A DNA stretch of 64,000 bases, taken from positions 28,757-92,756 of the forward strand of contig JBBAOE010000016.1 of assembly GCA_040401595.1 (NCBI GenBank). The letters are read 5' to 3'. Of the stretch, positions 9,098 through 17,050 are shown one piece after another (the stretch's first letter is position 1; each line of letters opens with the position of its first letter). Under the pieces are notes generated by a model. That model was not told the origin of the DNA and did not search any database. It was given only the letters and a program-made list of their open reading frames with translations. Origin of the DNA: RFPW01 sp040401595 (GTDB lineage: Bacteria; Pseudomonadota; Gammaproteobacteria; Burkholderiales; Burkholderiaceae_E). The translations under genes were made by a program, and so were the position numbers.

Positions 9098-9312
9098 TCG
9101 GTGTCCCACCAGCCGTCCGGCGGGTGGGGTGAAACGGGAAACAGGATGTGGGTACCCCCTTGTTTACAGGGGTTGATACCTGCGAAACCTGTGCTGCCCC
9201 CGCAACGGTAAGCAGGTGTGCCCTGAAGGCACGCGTCGAGTCAATCACCCACTGGATCGTGACGAATCTGGGAAGGGGACTCGGTGAACCCTGCAGCCCG
9301 GAGACCGGCCGA
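9098..9312 (+). promoter_or_regulatory. Cobalamin (B12) riboswitch
   Basis: The 401-bp stretch 9085-9485 has no gene; it holds this RNA switch and a leader. Conserved cobalamin elements occur in order: GGTGTCCC at 9100, GGGTGAAACGGGAA at 9122, CTGTGCTGCCCCCGCAACGG at 9189 followed by TAAGCAGG, TCACCCACTGG at 9244, CTGGGAAGG at 9269, and the B12 box AGCCCGGAGACCGGCC at 9295-9310. It precedes the TonB receptor and btuFCD genes, so high adenosylcobalamin should lower their expression. Confidence 0.96.
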
Positions 9313-9325
9313 AAGGGTGGGGTAT

Positions 9326-9346
9326 GTCCCGGTTTGTGCCCGGGAC
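9326..9346 (+). terminator. Hairpin between riboswitch and btuB
   Basis: GTCCCGG, a seven-base loop, then CCGGGAC: a perfect 7-bp stem 14 bases after the B12 box, followed by a weakly T-rich stretch. It could be part of the riboswitch expression platform (terminator or anti-terminator partner). There is no clean poly-T tract, so transcription termination is only a suggestion. Confidence 0.4.
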
Positions 9347-9485
9347 TCGCCTTGTTTGCAACAGGCCAGGTCGCGGTGGGCGACGATGGCTGCGCGTCGG
9401 CTTGCGTCGATGCGTCCGTTGCCGCCGATGCCAACCGCAACCCCGAAGGGGGACCGGCGCATGGGGCGGCGCGAGAGGTTTGTTG

Positions 9486-11555
9486 ATGCGTCTTCTCTAT
9501 GCAAATGTTCAGCATGTTCTGGGTCGGCTGGGTACGTCCTCAGCGATCGTCGCCAGTGGTCTGATCGCTTCGGGCTCGTACGCTCAAGTGACGCCGTCGC
9601 CGCAATCGTCCTGGCCATTGGACCGTTCGGTCGCCCCGTTGCCATCGGTCGTTGTCACCGCATCGCGCTTTGCAGTCCCCTCGGCCGAGGCGCCAATTGG
9701 TATGACGGTGATCGACAGTGGACAGATTGCAGCGTCCACCGCGTCGAACCTGCCCGAGTTGTTGGCTCAGCAGGTCGGGGTCCAGGTGCGGGACAACACA
9801 GGATCGCCAGATCGTCAGATCGACCTTCGCGGCTTCGGGATGAGCGGTGACCAGAACACGTTGATCTTGCTCGACGGCCGTCGTCTTAACGAGAACGAGT
9901 TGGCAAGTACCCGACTCAGCGCGATTCCGTTGGCAAGCATTGAGCGCGTCGAAATCTTGCGCGGCGCGGGATCGGTCCTGTACGGTGGCGGCGCCACCGC
10001 CGGGACGATCCATATCATCACCCGGGCGGTTCGACCCGGTGAGTCGATCCGGAGTAGCGGGGGATTGGTCATCGGTTCGCTCGATACCCGGGAGTTGCGT
10101 GCGCAGACCCGGGCCAGTGGCGAGCAGTTCGGTTTTCAGGCCGATGTGAATACGCTCGATTCCGCCAATTGGCGGGTCAACAACGCGCTGCGCCAGCGTA
10201 ACGCGAGTGGCGAACTGCGGGCGTTTCTCGATCATGGATTTCTGGCCCTGCGACTGGGGGCGGAGTCACAGTCCCTCGGGCTGCCCGCAGCCCGTACCCT
10301 GGAGCAATTCAGAGTGGATCCGCGGGGTACTTCAAGCCCCTTGGATCACACTGAACGCGAGGACTATCGCCTGGCGCTGGCGGGCGCCTGGCGCAGTAAC
10401 CATCTCGATTTCGAGGCAGAGCTGTCGCATCGGGAAGGTACCGCGGCCTCGGATTATCGTAAGTTCGACTACTACTCGGAACGCGACCGGCGCACTTTGT
10501 CGTTCACACCGCGTCTGCGCGGGACCTGGTCTGCGGCGGGGCTGCGTCATGAAACAGTGGTCGGTCTGGACACCGAGTCCTGGCGTTACGCCACCCGGGG
10601 TGCGAGCTCGGCTGCAATGCTGGACAGCCCCTGGGTGCAGACGGCGGCGACGCAGGTTTCCCATGCGCTCTATCTTCAGCATCGCGCGACCTGGGTCGAT
10701 GGCACAACGCTCACGCTGGGCCTGCGTCGGCAACGGGTCGCCGACGACATTGGCGACCAGATCACGCCATCGTTGTCGGTGGCCGGGGCGAATTGGGTCA
10801 GTGCGACGACCCTCGCCGTGCGCCAACCGCTGCGGTGGGGTATTGAGGGCTACGCCCGGATCGGTCGCAGTTTCCGGATCGCCACGATCGACGAACTGAC
10901 GTACTTCTTCCCCAGCGATCCGCAGCAGGTCCCGAGCGCGCATCTCCTGGCGCCGCAGACCTCGAATGATCGTGAGATTGGCATGCAGTGGCGCCAGACC
11001 GATGCGAGCTTGCGCTGGAGTCTGTTTCGTCATGATCTGAATCACGAAATCCATTTCTATGCGCCAGCGGGCAGTAACGTGAATTTGCCGCCGACACGGC
11101 GCGCTGGACTAGAAATCGAAGGGGCGCTCCACCCGCTGCGGCAACTCGAATTGAGTGCGGGATTGACGCGAACGCAGGCGAGTTTTCGGGGCGGCGAGGT
11201 GGGTGGTGTCGTGGTCAGCGGCCGTGAAGTCCCGTTGGTTCCGCGCTTCACTGCGAAAGTTGGAGCGGTCTGGAGCCCCCGGGAGACCACACGGATATCA
11301 GCGTCGCTGCGCCATACCGGGCATCAGCGCTATGACAATGACCAGGCGAATCAGTTCGATGCCATGCCTTCCTACACACTGGTTGACATCAAGGCGTCGC
11401 AGCGCATGGGCGACTGGACAGCCGGGCTGAAAGTGGCGAATTTACTGGACCGACGAACCTTCGATTATGGGATTCTGTCCGGTGAACCGCAGTCGCCTTC
11501 GGTTTATCCACAAAGCGGTCGAATGTTCCTGGTCTCGTTGGCGCGCCGCTTCTGA
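9486..11555 (+). CDS. btuB: TonB-dependent cobalamin receptor (BtuB-like)
   Basis: A 689-aa outer-membrane receptor. After a signal region ending near SGSYAQ it has the TonB-box/plug start LPSVVVTASRF, plug motifs DLRGFGMSGDQNTLILLDGRRLNE and EILRGAGSVLYGGGATAGTIHI, then a 22-strand type barrel ending in the terminal aromatic residue SLARRF. ATG at 9486 is chosen because it puts the signal peptide at the N-terminus; the frame is open further upstream but that region is riboswitch. Cobalamin specificity is inferred from the riboswitch in front and btuFCD behind, since plug motifs alone do not set the ligand. Slightly longer than E. coli BtuB. Confidence 0.9.
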   Translation: MRLLYANVQHVLGRLGTSSAIVASGLIASGSYAQVTPSPQSSWPLDRSVAPLPSVVVTASRFAVPSAEAPIGMTVIDSGQIAASTASNLPELLAQQVGVQVRDNTGSPDRQIDLRGFGMSGDQNTLILLDGRRLNENELASTRLSAIPLASIERVEILRGAGSVLYGGGATAGTIHIITRAVRPGESIRSSGGLVIGSLDTRELRAQTRASGEQFGFQADVNTLDSANWRVNNALRQRNASGELRAFLDHGFLALRLGAESQSLGLPAARTLEQFRVDPRGTSSPLDHTEREDYRLALAGAWRSNHLDFEAELSHREGTAASDYRKFDYYSERDRRTLSFTPRLRGTWSAAGLRHETVVGLDTESWRYATRGASSAAMLDSPWVQTAATQVSHALYLQHRATWVDGTTLTLGLRRQRVADDIGDQITPSLSVAGANWVSATTLAVRQPLRWGIEGYARIGRSFRIATIDELTYFFPSDPQQVPSAHLLAPQTSNDREIGMQWRQTDASLRWSLFRHDLNHEIHFYAPAGSNVNLPPTRRAGLEIEGALHPLRQLELSAGLTRTQASFRGGEVGGVVVSGREVPLVPRFTAKVGAVWSPRETTRISASLRHTGHQRYDNDQANQFDAMPSYTLVDIKASQRMGDWTAGLKVANLLDRRTFDYGILSGEPQSPSVYPQSGRMFLVSLARRF

Positions 11556-11622
11556 GTCGCTCGCTGGCGTGGGGCCCAGTTGAATTCCGTTGGTTGGGGT
11601 GCATCGCGGTAACATCCCTGGC

Positions 11623-12606
11623 ATGATGATTGCGCGCACCCCTCTGGTTGTTCAAACACTGACGATGCTGATGGCTGGGGCGGTGTCGATGACGCTGTCA
11701 GCAGCACCAAGGGTGGATCAGGCTCCGGTCGATGATCATGGACAGTCCTTGCGGCTCCTGTCACGGCCGGAGAGGATCGTTTCGCTTGCCCCCCACACCA
11801 CCGAGCTGCTGTTCGCTGCTGGCGCAGGCTCGCGTGTGGTCGCGGTAGATCCCGCCAGTGATTTTCCGGTCGCCGCGAGTCTCTTGCCGCGGGTGGCGGC
11901 CTGGCCACGCCCGGATTTGGAGGCACTGCGCGGCGCCGCGCCGGATCTTGTCGTCCTCTGGGGGGCCGGATTGCGGGCCGAGCAGCGCGAATCCATCGCC
12001 CGGGTTGCGCCGGTCTGGGTGTCCGAACCGTCACGTCTAGAGGCGATCCCGTTGGCATTGCGTCAATTAGGCCGGGTCGTGGGCGAGCCCGAGGTCGCCA
12101 ATCTCGAGGCGCTTCAGTTCTCCCAACGGCTGGGCACCCTGCGCGCCAGTGTGGCGTCGGGGGCCCGCGTCCGTGTCTTCTACCAGGCCTGGGCCCGACC
12201 GTTGATCACGGTCTCCAACCGGGATCTGATCGGCGATGCCATCCGATTTTGTGGGGGCCAGAATGTATTTGGTCAGGAGGCCGCGGCAGCCCGTCAGGTC
12301 GATCCTGAAGCGGTGCGGGCAGCGCGGCCTCAACTGGTGGTGTTGGGGGACGGTTCGACAGTCGATGCGCCGGGCGGGGAAGCTCTGGAGCGCTGGCGCC
12401 AGCGCTGGATCGCACCCGCGCCTGTCGTGGTGGCCATTTCACCCGACCTGTTGCAGCGCCCGACGCCGCGGGTGCTGGAAGGGGTCGAACGCTTGTGCGA
12501 GGCGATACGCGGTGTGGCACTCACGGCCAGTCCCTCGGTCGTCCGGGTTGCGGGTCCGATCGCTGCGCCCGGATTGCAGCGTGTACGGGCTGAAGGAGTG
12601 CGCTGA
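11623..12606 (+). CDS. btuF: Cobalamin ABC transporter periplasmic binding protein
   Basis: A 327-aa periplasmic protein of the helical-backbone BtuF/FhuD type. Signal peptide (residues 1-28), then PERIVSLAPHTTELLFAAGAGSRVVAVDPASD, the standard start of the mature fold, PDLEALRGAAPDLVVLWGAG, and NRDLIGDAIRFCGGQNVFG in the second lobe. Two adjacent ATG codons at 11623 and 11626 are candidates. The stop overlaps the btuC start by one base (TGATG), showing an operon. It captures B12 delivered by the TonB receptor and hands it to the BtuCD importer. Confidence 0.9.
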   Translation: MMIARTPLVVQTLTMLMAGAVSMTLSAAPRVDQAPVDDHGQSLRLLSRPERIVSLAPHTTELLFAAGAGSRVVAVDPASDFPVAASLLPRVAAWPRPDLEALRGAAPDLVVLWGAGLRAEQRESIARVAPVWVSEPSRLEAIPLALRQLGRVVGEPEVANLEALQFSQRLGTLRASVASGARVRVFYQAWARPLITVSNRDLIGDAIRFCGGQNVFGQEAAAARQVDPEAVRAARPQLVVLGDGSTVDAPGGEALERWRQRWIAPAPVVVAISPDLLQRPTPRVLEGVERLCEAIRGVALTASPSVVRVAGPIAAPGLQRVRAEGVR

Positions 12607-13547
12607 TGATCTGGAGAATGTTGGCTGCGCTGGCGATTGTGCTGTTGGCCTTTGCCGGTTCGAGCTGGGTCGGCAGCACCGGCCTGCTGCACACACTGGG
12701 TCCCGATGCCTGGACGCTCTGGTGGGAGATTCGGGTTCCACGAGTTGCGGCTGGGGCGGCGGTCGGCACATTGCTCGCCCTCTCGGGCGCTGCGATGCAG
12801 TCGGTCTTGCGAAATCCGCTGGCGGATCCGTATCTGCTGGGTACCGCCGGTGGGGCGGGTCTGGCGGCGGTGTTGGCACTGGCATTCAAGATTCCGGCGC
12901 CCGGGGTTGAACTGGCGGCTTTTGGTGGCGCACTGCTTGCGATTCTGCTGGTGGCAGCGTTCGCCGGGGCCAGGCGGGGATTCGATGAACAACGGGTCGT
13001 GCTGGTCGGGGTCGCAGCGGGCGCGCTCTTTGGTGCCGCAACTAATGTGGTGCTGGCCATGGCGGACGATTCGGAGTTGCGCGGCATGATCTTCTGGCTG
13101 CTGGGCGATCTGGGGGGGGTTGAGGGTTGGCGGCTGATCGGGCTCCTGGTCGGTGCGCTACTGGCCCTGATCTGGGCTTGTGTTGATGCGAGGGCGATCG
13201 ATGCGATTGCCTGGGGCGATGCCATCGCACGCGATCTGGGCGTCGATGCCCCGGTCGCAAGGGTGCGGACGGTGGCCCTGGCGGCGTTCGCGACGGCAAT
13301 CGCCGTGGCAAACGTGGGTGCCATCGGATTCGTGGGCTTCGCAGCCCCCCATATCGCCCGGCGGCTATTTGGCGCGGATGCCCGGCTGGCGCTGCCCGGG
13401 GCGGCGGCACTCGGTGCCGCGACGGTGATGCTGGCGGACGCTTGCGCGCGCACGCTGGCTGCGCCGCAATTATTGCCCGTTGGTGTGTTTACCGCGCTGA
13501 TCGGGGTGCCTGTGTTGTTGCATCAATTGATCCGGGGGACGCGATGA
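12606..13547 (+). CDS. btuC: Cobalamin ABC transporter permease
   Basis: A 313-aa inner-membrane permease of the FecCD family with about ten hydrophobic helices. Diagnostic stretches are RVPRVAAGAAVGTLLALSGAAMQSVLRNPLADPYLLG near the N-terminus and GAIGFVGFAAPHIARRLFG, the coupling-helix region that meets the ATPase. It overlaps btuF by one base and the ATPase gene by four (ATGA), so all three are cotranslated. Works as a dimer with two ATPase subunits to pump cobalamin inward. Confidence 0.93.
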   Translation: MIWRMLAALAIVLLAFAGSSWVGSTGLLHTLGPDAWTLWWEIRVPRVAAGAAVGTLLALSGAAMQSVLRNPLADPYLLGTAGGAGLAAVLALAFKIPAPGVELAAFGGALLAILLVAAFAGARRGFDEQRVVLVGVAAGALFGAATNVVLAMADDSELRGMIFWLLGDLGGVEGWRLIGLLVGALLALIWACVDARAIDAIAWGDAIARDLGVDAPVARVRTVALAAFATAIAVANVGAIGFVGFAAPHIARRLFGADARLALPGAAALGAATVMLADACARTLAAPQLLPVGVFTALIGVPVLLHQLIRGTR

Positions 13548-15022
13548 TCTGGCCTTTCAGTCGCGATCGTCGCGACCGCCTCGAGTCGGATGACCCGGAT
13601 ACGACGGGTGCTGATGCCTCGAAGTCTGCTAAGCCCGGCACCAATCCGACTCCGCCTGCCCCGCCGCCGCTGCTGGGTCAGGAGTGGGATCCCATGGCGG
13701 CGTTGGCGCCTCGCGACGGCGCGCCCGCTAGCTCCAGTCCCGATGCGAGCGAGCAGCCCACCTATACCCGGCCTAAATCAACCCCGTCCCGACCGGCGCA
13801 GCCGACACCCGCTGCACAACCCGTCCGATCGCAGCCGGCACCCGGCTGGCGCGGCGTTGTAGCAGAGCGTCCTGGCGAGGGGACTGCGGGGGGCGTGGTG
13901 TTACCCGGTGGCGTTCTGGCCGGTGGTTTGCGCCCGCCGGGCCCGAGCGCCACGCCGGACGATATCGAGGCGTTCTTGCATGCGGTCCGGGCAATGCACC
14001 GGATTGATTCCGGGCACCTGGCCGGTGTCATGCCAAGGGCCAGGCCGGCAGGCTCTGACGTCGGATCCGCGGCCGCAGGGTCCGGGATGTCCAGTACCAC
14101 CCGCGGCGGCGCGGGCGCAGGGTCGCCGTCTGGATTCGGACCCGGCGCCGAGCGGTCAGGAGCGCCAAAGGGGCCTGCTGCGGGCCAGGGGATTGCGCAA
14201 GCACCGTCGATCGGCACGCTGATTGCGCCCCGTGATGTCGATGCTCAGGGCTTGCCCCGCGAATCGCGCTCGGGTCGATGGTATCTCCCGGGGACGCCCA
14301 TCGTCATGGCCCGCGGCTTGGTCGCTGCGGCGGGGGATCGCCGTTTGCTGCCGGTCGATCTCACCCTGAGTGCGGGTGAGCGCTGGGGCGTGCTCGGTGC
14401 CAATGGCGCTGGAAAAACGACCTTGCTGCGCACCCTGGCGGGTCTGCATTTGCCGGTGAGCGGCATGCTCGAATGGTCCGGGATTGGTTCCACCAAACTC
14501 AATGCTCAGGCATGGGCCAAACACTGCGCCTTTTTGCCCACGGTGGTACCAGAGCCGTTCGATGAGACAGTTCGATCGCGTGTCGCCCGGATCGGCTCGC
14601 TCGGTCCCCGGGTCGACGCTGCGCTCCTGGCAATGGGACTTGCTGAATTTGCCGATCGACGCTGGTCCACCTTATCGAGCGGGGAACGCCAGCGGGCCTG
14701 GGTCGCATTCGCCCTGGCCAGTGATGCCGATGCCTTGTTGCTTGACGAACCCCTAGCCCATCAGGATCCGCGGGAACGTCTGCGGCTGGCCGATGCGTTT
14801 GCCGCCGAATCCGGGCAGGGGCGACTGGTCGTTCTGACGGCCCATGACCCTGACTGGGTTCTCGGACATTGCACGCACGCGATCGTGATTGCGGTTGACG
14901 GATCCATGGCCCATGGCCCAGTCGACAGGATCCTGCAACCCCAGATTCTCGCGGCAGCCTATGCGGTGCCATGGCGTCGGGTCGTGGTGAACGGCCGCCA
15001 CGCCCTCGTGGCTGGACGTTAA
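13544..15022 (+). CDS. btuD: Cobalamin ABC transporter ATPase with long N-terminal extension
   Basis: A 492-aa protein. The last 245 or so residues are a normal importer ATPase: Walker A GANGAGKTT (about residue 286), signature LSSGERQRA, Walker B ALLLDEP and the switch histidine in LTAHDPDW. The first 245 residues are foreign to BtuD: a Pro/Ala/Gly/Ser-rich, probably disordered region, interrupted by one helix-like patch DDIEAFLHAVRAMHRIDSGH near 140-160. Start ATG 13544 overlaps the btuC stop. A usual BtuD is about 250-270 aa. No other in-frame start gives a cleaner N-terminus with operon spacing, although an internal start cannot be excluded. Confidence 0.88.
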   Translation: MIWPFSRDRRDRLESDDPDTTGADASKSAKPGTNPTPPAPPPLLGQEWDPMAALAPRDGAPASSSPDASEQPTYTRPKSTPSRPAQPTPAAQPVRSQPAPGWRGVVAERPGEGTAGGVVLPGGVLAGGLRPPGPSATPDDIEAFLHAVRAMHRIDSGHLAGVMPRARPAGSDVGSAAAGSGMSSTTRGGAGAGSPSGFGPGAERSGAPKGPAAGQGIAQAPSIGTLIAPRDVDAQGLPRESRSGRWYLPGTPIVMARGLVAAAGDRRLLPVDLTLSAGERWGVLGANGAGKTTLLRTLAGLHLPVSGMLEWSGIGSTKLNAQAWAKHCAFLPTVVPEPFDETVRSRVARIGSLGPRVDAALLAMGLAEFADRRWSTLSSGERQRAWVAFALASDADALLLDEPLAHQDPRERLRLADAFAAESGQGRLVVLTAHDPDWVLGHCTHAIVIAVDGSMAHGPVDRILQPQILAAAYAVPWRRVVVNGRHALVAGR

Positions 15023-15040
15023 ACGCCCCCGCGATTTGAA

Positions 15041-15193
15041 CCCTGCAGTACGAGCCCCGCATTAAGAGTCCCGCANNNNNNNNNNNNNNNNNNNNNNNNN
15101 NNNNNNNNNNNNNNNNNNNNNNNNNNNNNNNNNNNNNNNNNNNNNNNNNNNNNNNNNNNNNNNNNNNNNNNNNNNGAGTCCCGCAGTAACGAG
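15041..15193 (+). repeat. 14-15-bp tandem repeat interrupted by an assembly gap
   Basis: Degenerate units follow each other: CCCTGCAGTACGAG (15041), CCCCGCATTAAGAG (15055), TCCCGCA then the gap, and after it GAG plus TCCCGCAGTAACGAG (15179-15193). The consensus is about YCCYGCAGTAnGAG. The ten bases GAGTCCCGCA stand on both sides of the N run, so the break most likely happened within the array. Real copy number is unknown. Confidence 0.6.
15076..15175. other. Assembly gap (100 N)
   Basis: Exactly 100 N between btuD and dapB, the conventional placeholder for a gap of unknown size. Both flanks belong to the same short tandem repeat. A further gene inside the true gap cannot be ruled out. Confidence 0.99.
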
Positions 15194-15198
15194 CCTGT

Positions 15199-15996
15199 TC
15201 AGCGCAGTCCGAGTACGTCCTGCATATCGAATAAGCCTTGGGTGCGACCGATCAGATAGCGACAGGCTCGCAGGCTGCCCAGCGCATAATTCATCCGGCT
15301 GGAAGCACGGTGGGTGATTTCAACCCGTTCACCCGTGCCACAGAACAGCACCGTATGGTCGCCCACAATATCGCCGCCGCGGATCGTCGAAAAGCCGATC
15401 GTCCCGGCTTTGCGTTCGCCGGTCACGCCCTCGCGGGCAAACAGTGCAACATCCGATAACTGTTGTCTCAGGGTGCGAGCGAGCGTTTCGCCCATGGCCA
15501 GTGCGGTCCCCGAGGGCGCATCGACTTTGTGGCGGTGGTGCGCTTCGACCACCTCGATGTCGTAATCAGCCGAGAGGATTGTTGCGGCGAGTTCCAGAAG
15601 TTTCAGTGTCGCGTTCACACCGACGCTCATGTTCGGCGCGAATACGATGGGAATCCGCAGTGCGGCTGCGGCGATCTGGGCCCGCTCGTGTGCTTCAAAA
15701 CCCGTGGTCCCGATCACCATGCCGATCCCGCGCTGCACGCATTCTTCCAGATGGACGAGCGTGGCCGCGGGGCGGGTGAAGTCGATCAGTAGGTCGGCAT
15801 CATTGAGCGCTGTCTCGCAGGCGTCTGTCAGCAAGACCCCCGTGGGCCGTCCCAGGAAGTCGCCTGCATCGCGCCCCAGCGCCGGGCTAGCCGCAGCCTC
15901 AAGCGCGCCGCACAGGTGGGCGTCAGGAGCGTTCAGAACGACTTCGATCAGCATCCGACCCATCCGTCCGGAGGCTCCAGCAATCGCGATATTCAT
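15199..15996 (-). CDS. dapB: 4-hydroxy-tetrahydrodipicolinate reductase
   Basis: A 265-aa NAD(P)H-dependent reductase of the diaminopimelate/lysine route. Nucleotide-binding GASGRMGRMLIE at the N-terminus, DFTRP, IGTTGF, FAPNMSVGVN and the catalytic EAHHRHKVDAPSGTAL are all present, and length matches the family. It lies 18 bp downstream of bamE in the same direction, part of the conserved Burkholderiales fur/bamE/dapB neighbourhood. Confidence 0.96.
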   Translation of the reverse strand: MNIAIAGASGRMGRMLIEVVLNAPDAHLCGALEAAASPALGRDAGDFLGRPTGVLLTDACETALNDADLLIDFTRPAATLVHLEECVQRGIGMVIGTTGFEAHERAQIAAAALRIPIVFAPNMSVGVNATLKLLELAATILSADYDIEVVEAHHRHKVDAPSGTALAMGETLARTLRQQLSDVALFAREGVTGERKAGTIGFSTIRGGDIVGDHTVLFCGTGERVEITHRASSRMNYALGSLRACRYLIGRTQGLFDMQDVLGLR

Positions 15997-16014
15997 GCGG
16001 TATGCACCCCCGGG

Positions 16015-16476
16015 TTAGCCGCGGCGGTTGCGCGGCAGCGCTGGATCGTTGGTTTCGTCGCGGGCGGGCAGGGCATCGGCTTCGATCCGCCCGACCTGAT
16101 CACCCTCAAAATGGATGGTGACGCGCCGGGTGACCGCTTCTCCCGTTCCGCGCTCGAACCGAAAGATGTAGTCCCAGCGATTCGGATGAAAGGGATCCAG
16201 CAGGAGGGGGCTGCCCAGAATGAACCGAACATCCTGGCGCTGCATGCCGGGGCGGACCCGCTCGAGGGTGTCGCTGGTCAGGTAGTTCCCCTGAGCAATA
16301 TCGAGCCGAAACGGTTTCAACAGATTGCTGCCGGTCAGGCTGGGCAGACTGGGCATGCTCGGCATGACTGGCGCGCAGGCGGCAGCGCTAAGCGCAACGG
16401 CCAGCGTCAAGGATATGCTGAACGTTCGAATGATTTGTCGATGTTTCAATACGCGCAAGACCACGGTCTCTACCAA
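16015..16476 (-). CDS. bamE: Outer membrane assembly lipoprotein BamE
   Basis: A small lipoprotein (formerly OmlA/SmpA) of the BAM complex that folds outer-membrane proteins. It has a signal peptide with lipobox LSAAAC, then NYLTSDTLERVRPGMQRQDVRFILGSPLL, the conserved BamE core, and an F-rich YIFRFERGTGE strand. No ATG is in frame near the signal peptide; candidates are TTG 16476, GTG 16464 and TTG 16449. The last gives the neatest signal peptide (MKHRQIIRTF then a hydrophobic run), so the exact start is open. Divergent from fur. Confidence 0.85.
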   Translation of the reverse strand: MVETVVLRVLKHRQIIRTFSISLTLAVALSAAACAPVMPSMPSLPSLTGSNLLKPFRLDIAQGNYLTSDTLERVRPGMQRQDVRFILGSPLLLDPFHPNRWDYIFRFERGTGEAVTRRVTIHFEGDQVGRIEADALPARDETNDPALPRNRRG

Positions 16477-16555
16477 TCATGAGCAATGACTGCCTATGAT
16501 ACGCATTCTGATTGGTGCGATGGCACGACCGAACAACCCCTGAGTGAGGGTCCGC

Positions 16556-16984
16556 ATGACTGGTTCTAATGAACTCAAGAATCTTGGCCTCAAGGCGACC
16601 GTACCGCGCCGTACGATCCTTGAAGTCTTTCAGCGCAGTGATCGCCGCCACCTCACGGCTGAAGATGTGTACCGGGTCCTGGTCGGTGAACGTCAGGACA
16701 TCGGGCTCGCCACGGTCTACCGGGTGCTGACCCAATTCGAGCAGGCGGGGCTGCTCACGCGAAGTCATTTCGAGGCGGGCAAGGCCGTTTTTGAACTCCA
16801 GGAAGGAGGCCATCACGATCACCTAGTCTGTGTGACCTGCGGACATGTCGAGGAGTTCTACGACCTGCAGATCGAAGAGCGTCAGAAACGCATCGCGACC
16901 GATCGCGGCTTCGAACTCCAGGACCATGCGCTCTCGCTCTACGCCCTGTGCGTCAAAACAGCCTGCCCGCATCGCCCGACCTGA
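16556..16984 (+). CDS. fur: Ferric uptake regulator
   Basis: A 142-aa iron-responsive repressor. The winged-helix half contains TVPRRTILEVFQ and the recognition region GLATVYRVLTQFEQAGL; the dimer/metal half contains HHDHLVCVTCGHVEEF, which supplies zinc and iron ligands, and a second Cys pair only partly kept near the end (ALCVKTACPH). ATG 16556 gives the usual start; the frame is open to a GTG at 16544 with no support. Divergent from bamE. Confidence 0.95.
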   Translation: MTGSNELKNLGLKATVPRRTILEVFQRSDRRHLTAEDVYRVLVGERQDIGLATVYRVLTQFEQAGLLTRSHFEAGKAVFELQEGGHHDHLVCVTCGHVEEFYDLQIEERQKRIATDRGFELQDHALSLYALCVKTACPHRPT

Positions 16985-16993
16985 TCGCGATTT

Positions 16994-17050
16994 GGATAAC
17001 GATTCGGGTAACGATTCAGGGAGATTGCGGGAGATTGCGGGAGATTCAGG
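16994..17050 (+). repeat. Short tandem repeats between fur and recN
   Basis: Two arrays sit back to back between the convergent stops. A 12-bp unit occurs twice (GGATAACGATTC, GGGTAACGATTC), then a 10-bp unit follows (GAGATTGCGG twice, then GAGATTCAGG). The last bases enter the recN 3' end. They look like replication-slippage duplications; no hairpin or terminator is evident here. Confidence 0.7.

Noticed and set aside
9148..9486. 112-codon plus-strand frame before btuB
   Set aside because: It covers the cobalamin riboswitch and its leader, and has no protein-like features.
12521..13453. 310-codon minus-strand frame opposite btuF/btuC
   Set aside because: Ala/Ser/Pro-only composition mirroring the GC-rich permease gene; no start context or motif.
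16477..16555. Fur box in the bamE-fur spacer
   Set aside because: TATGATACGCATTCTGAT only loosely resembles the 19-bp Fur consensus; too many mismatches to call.
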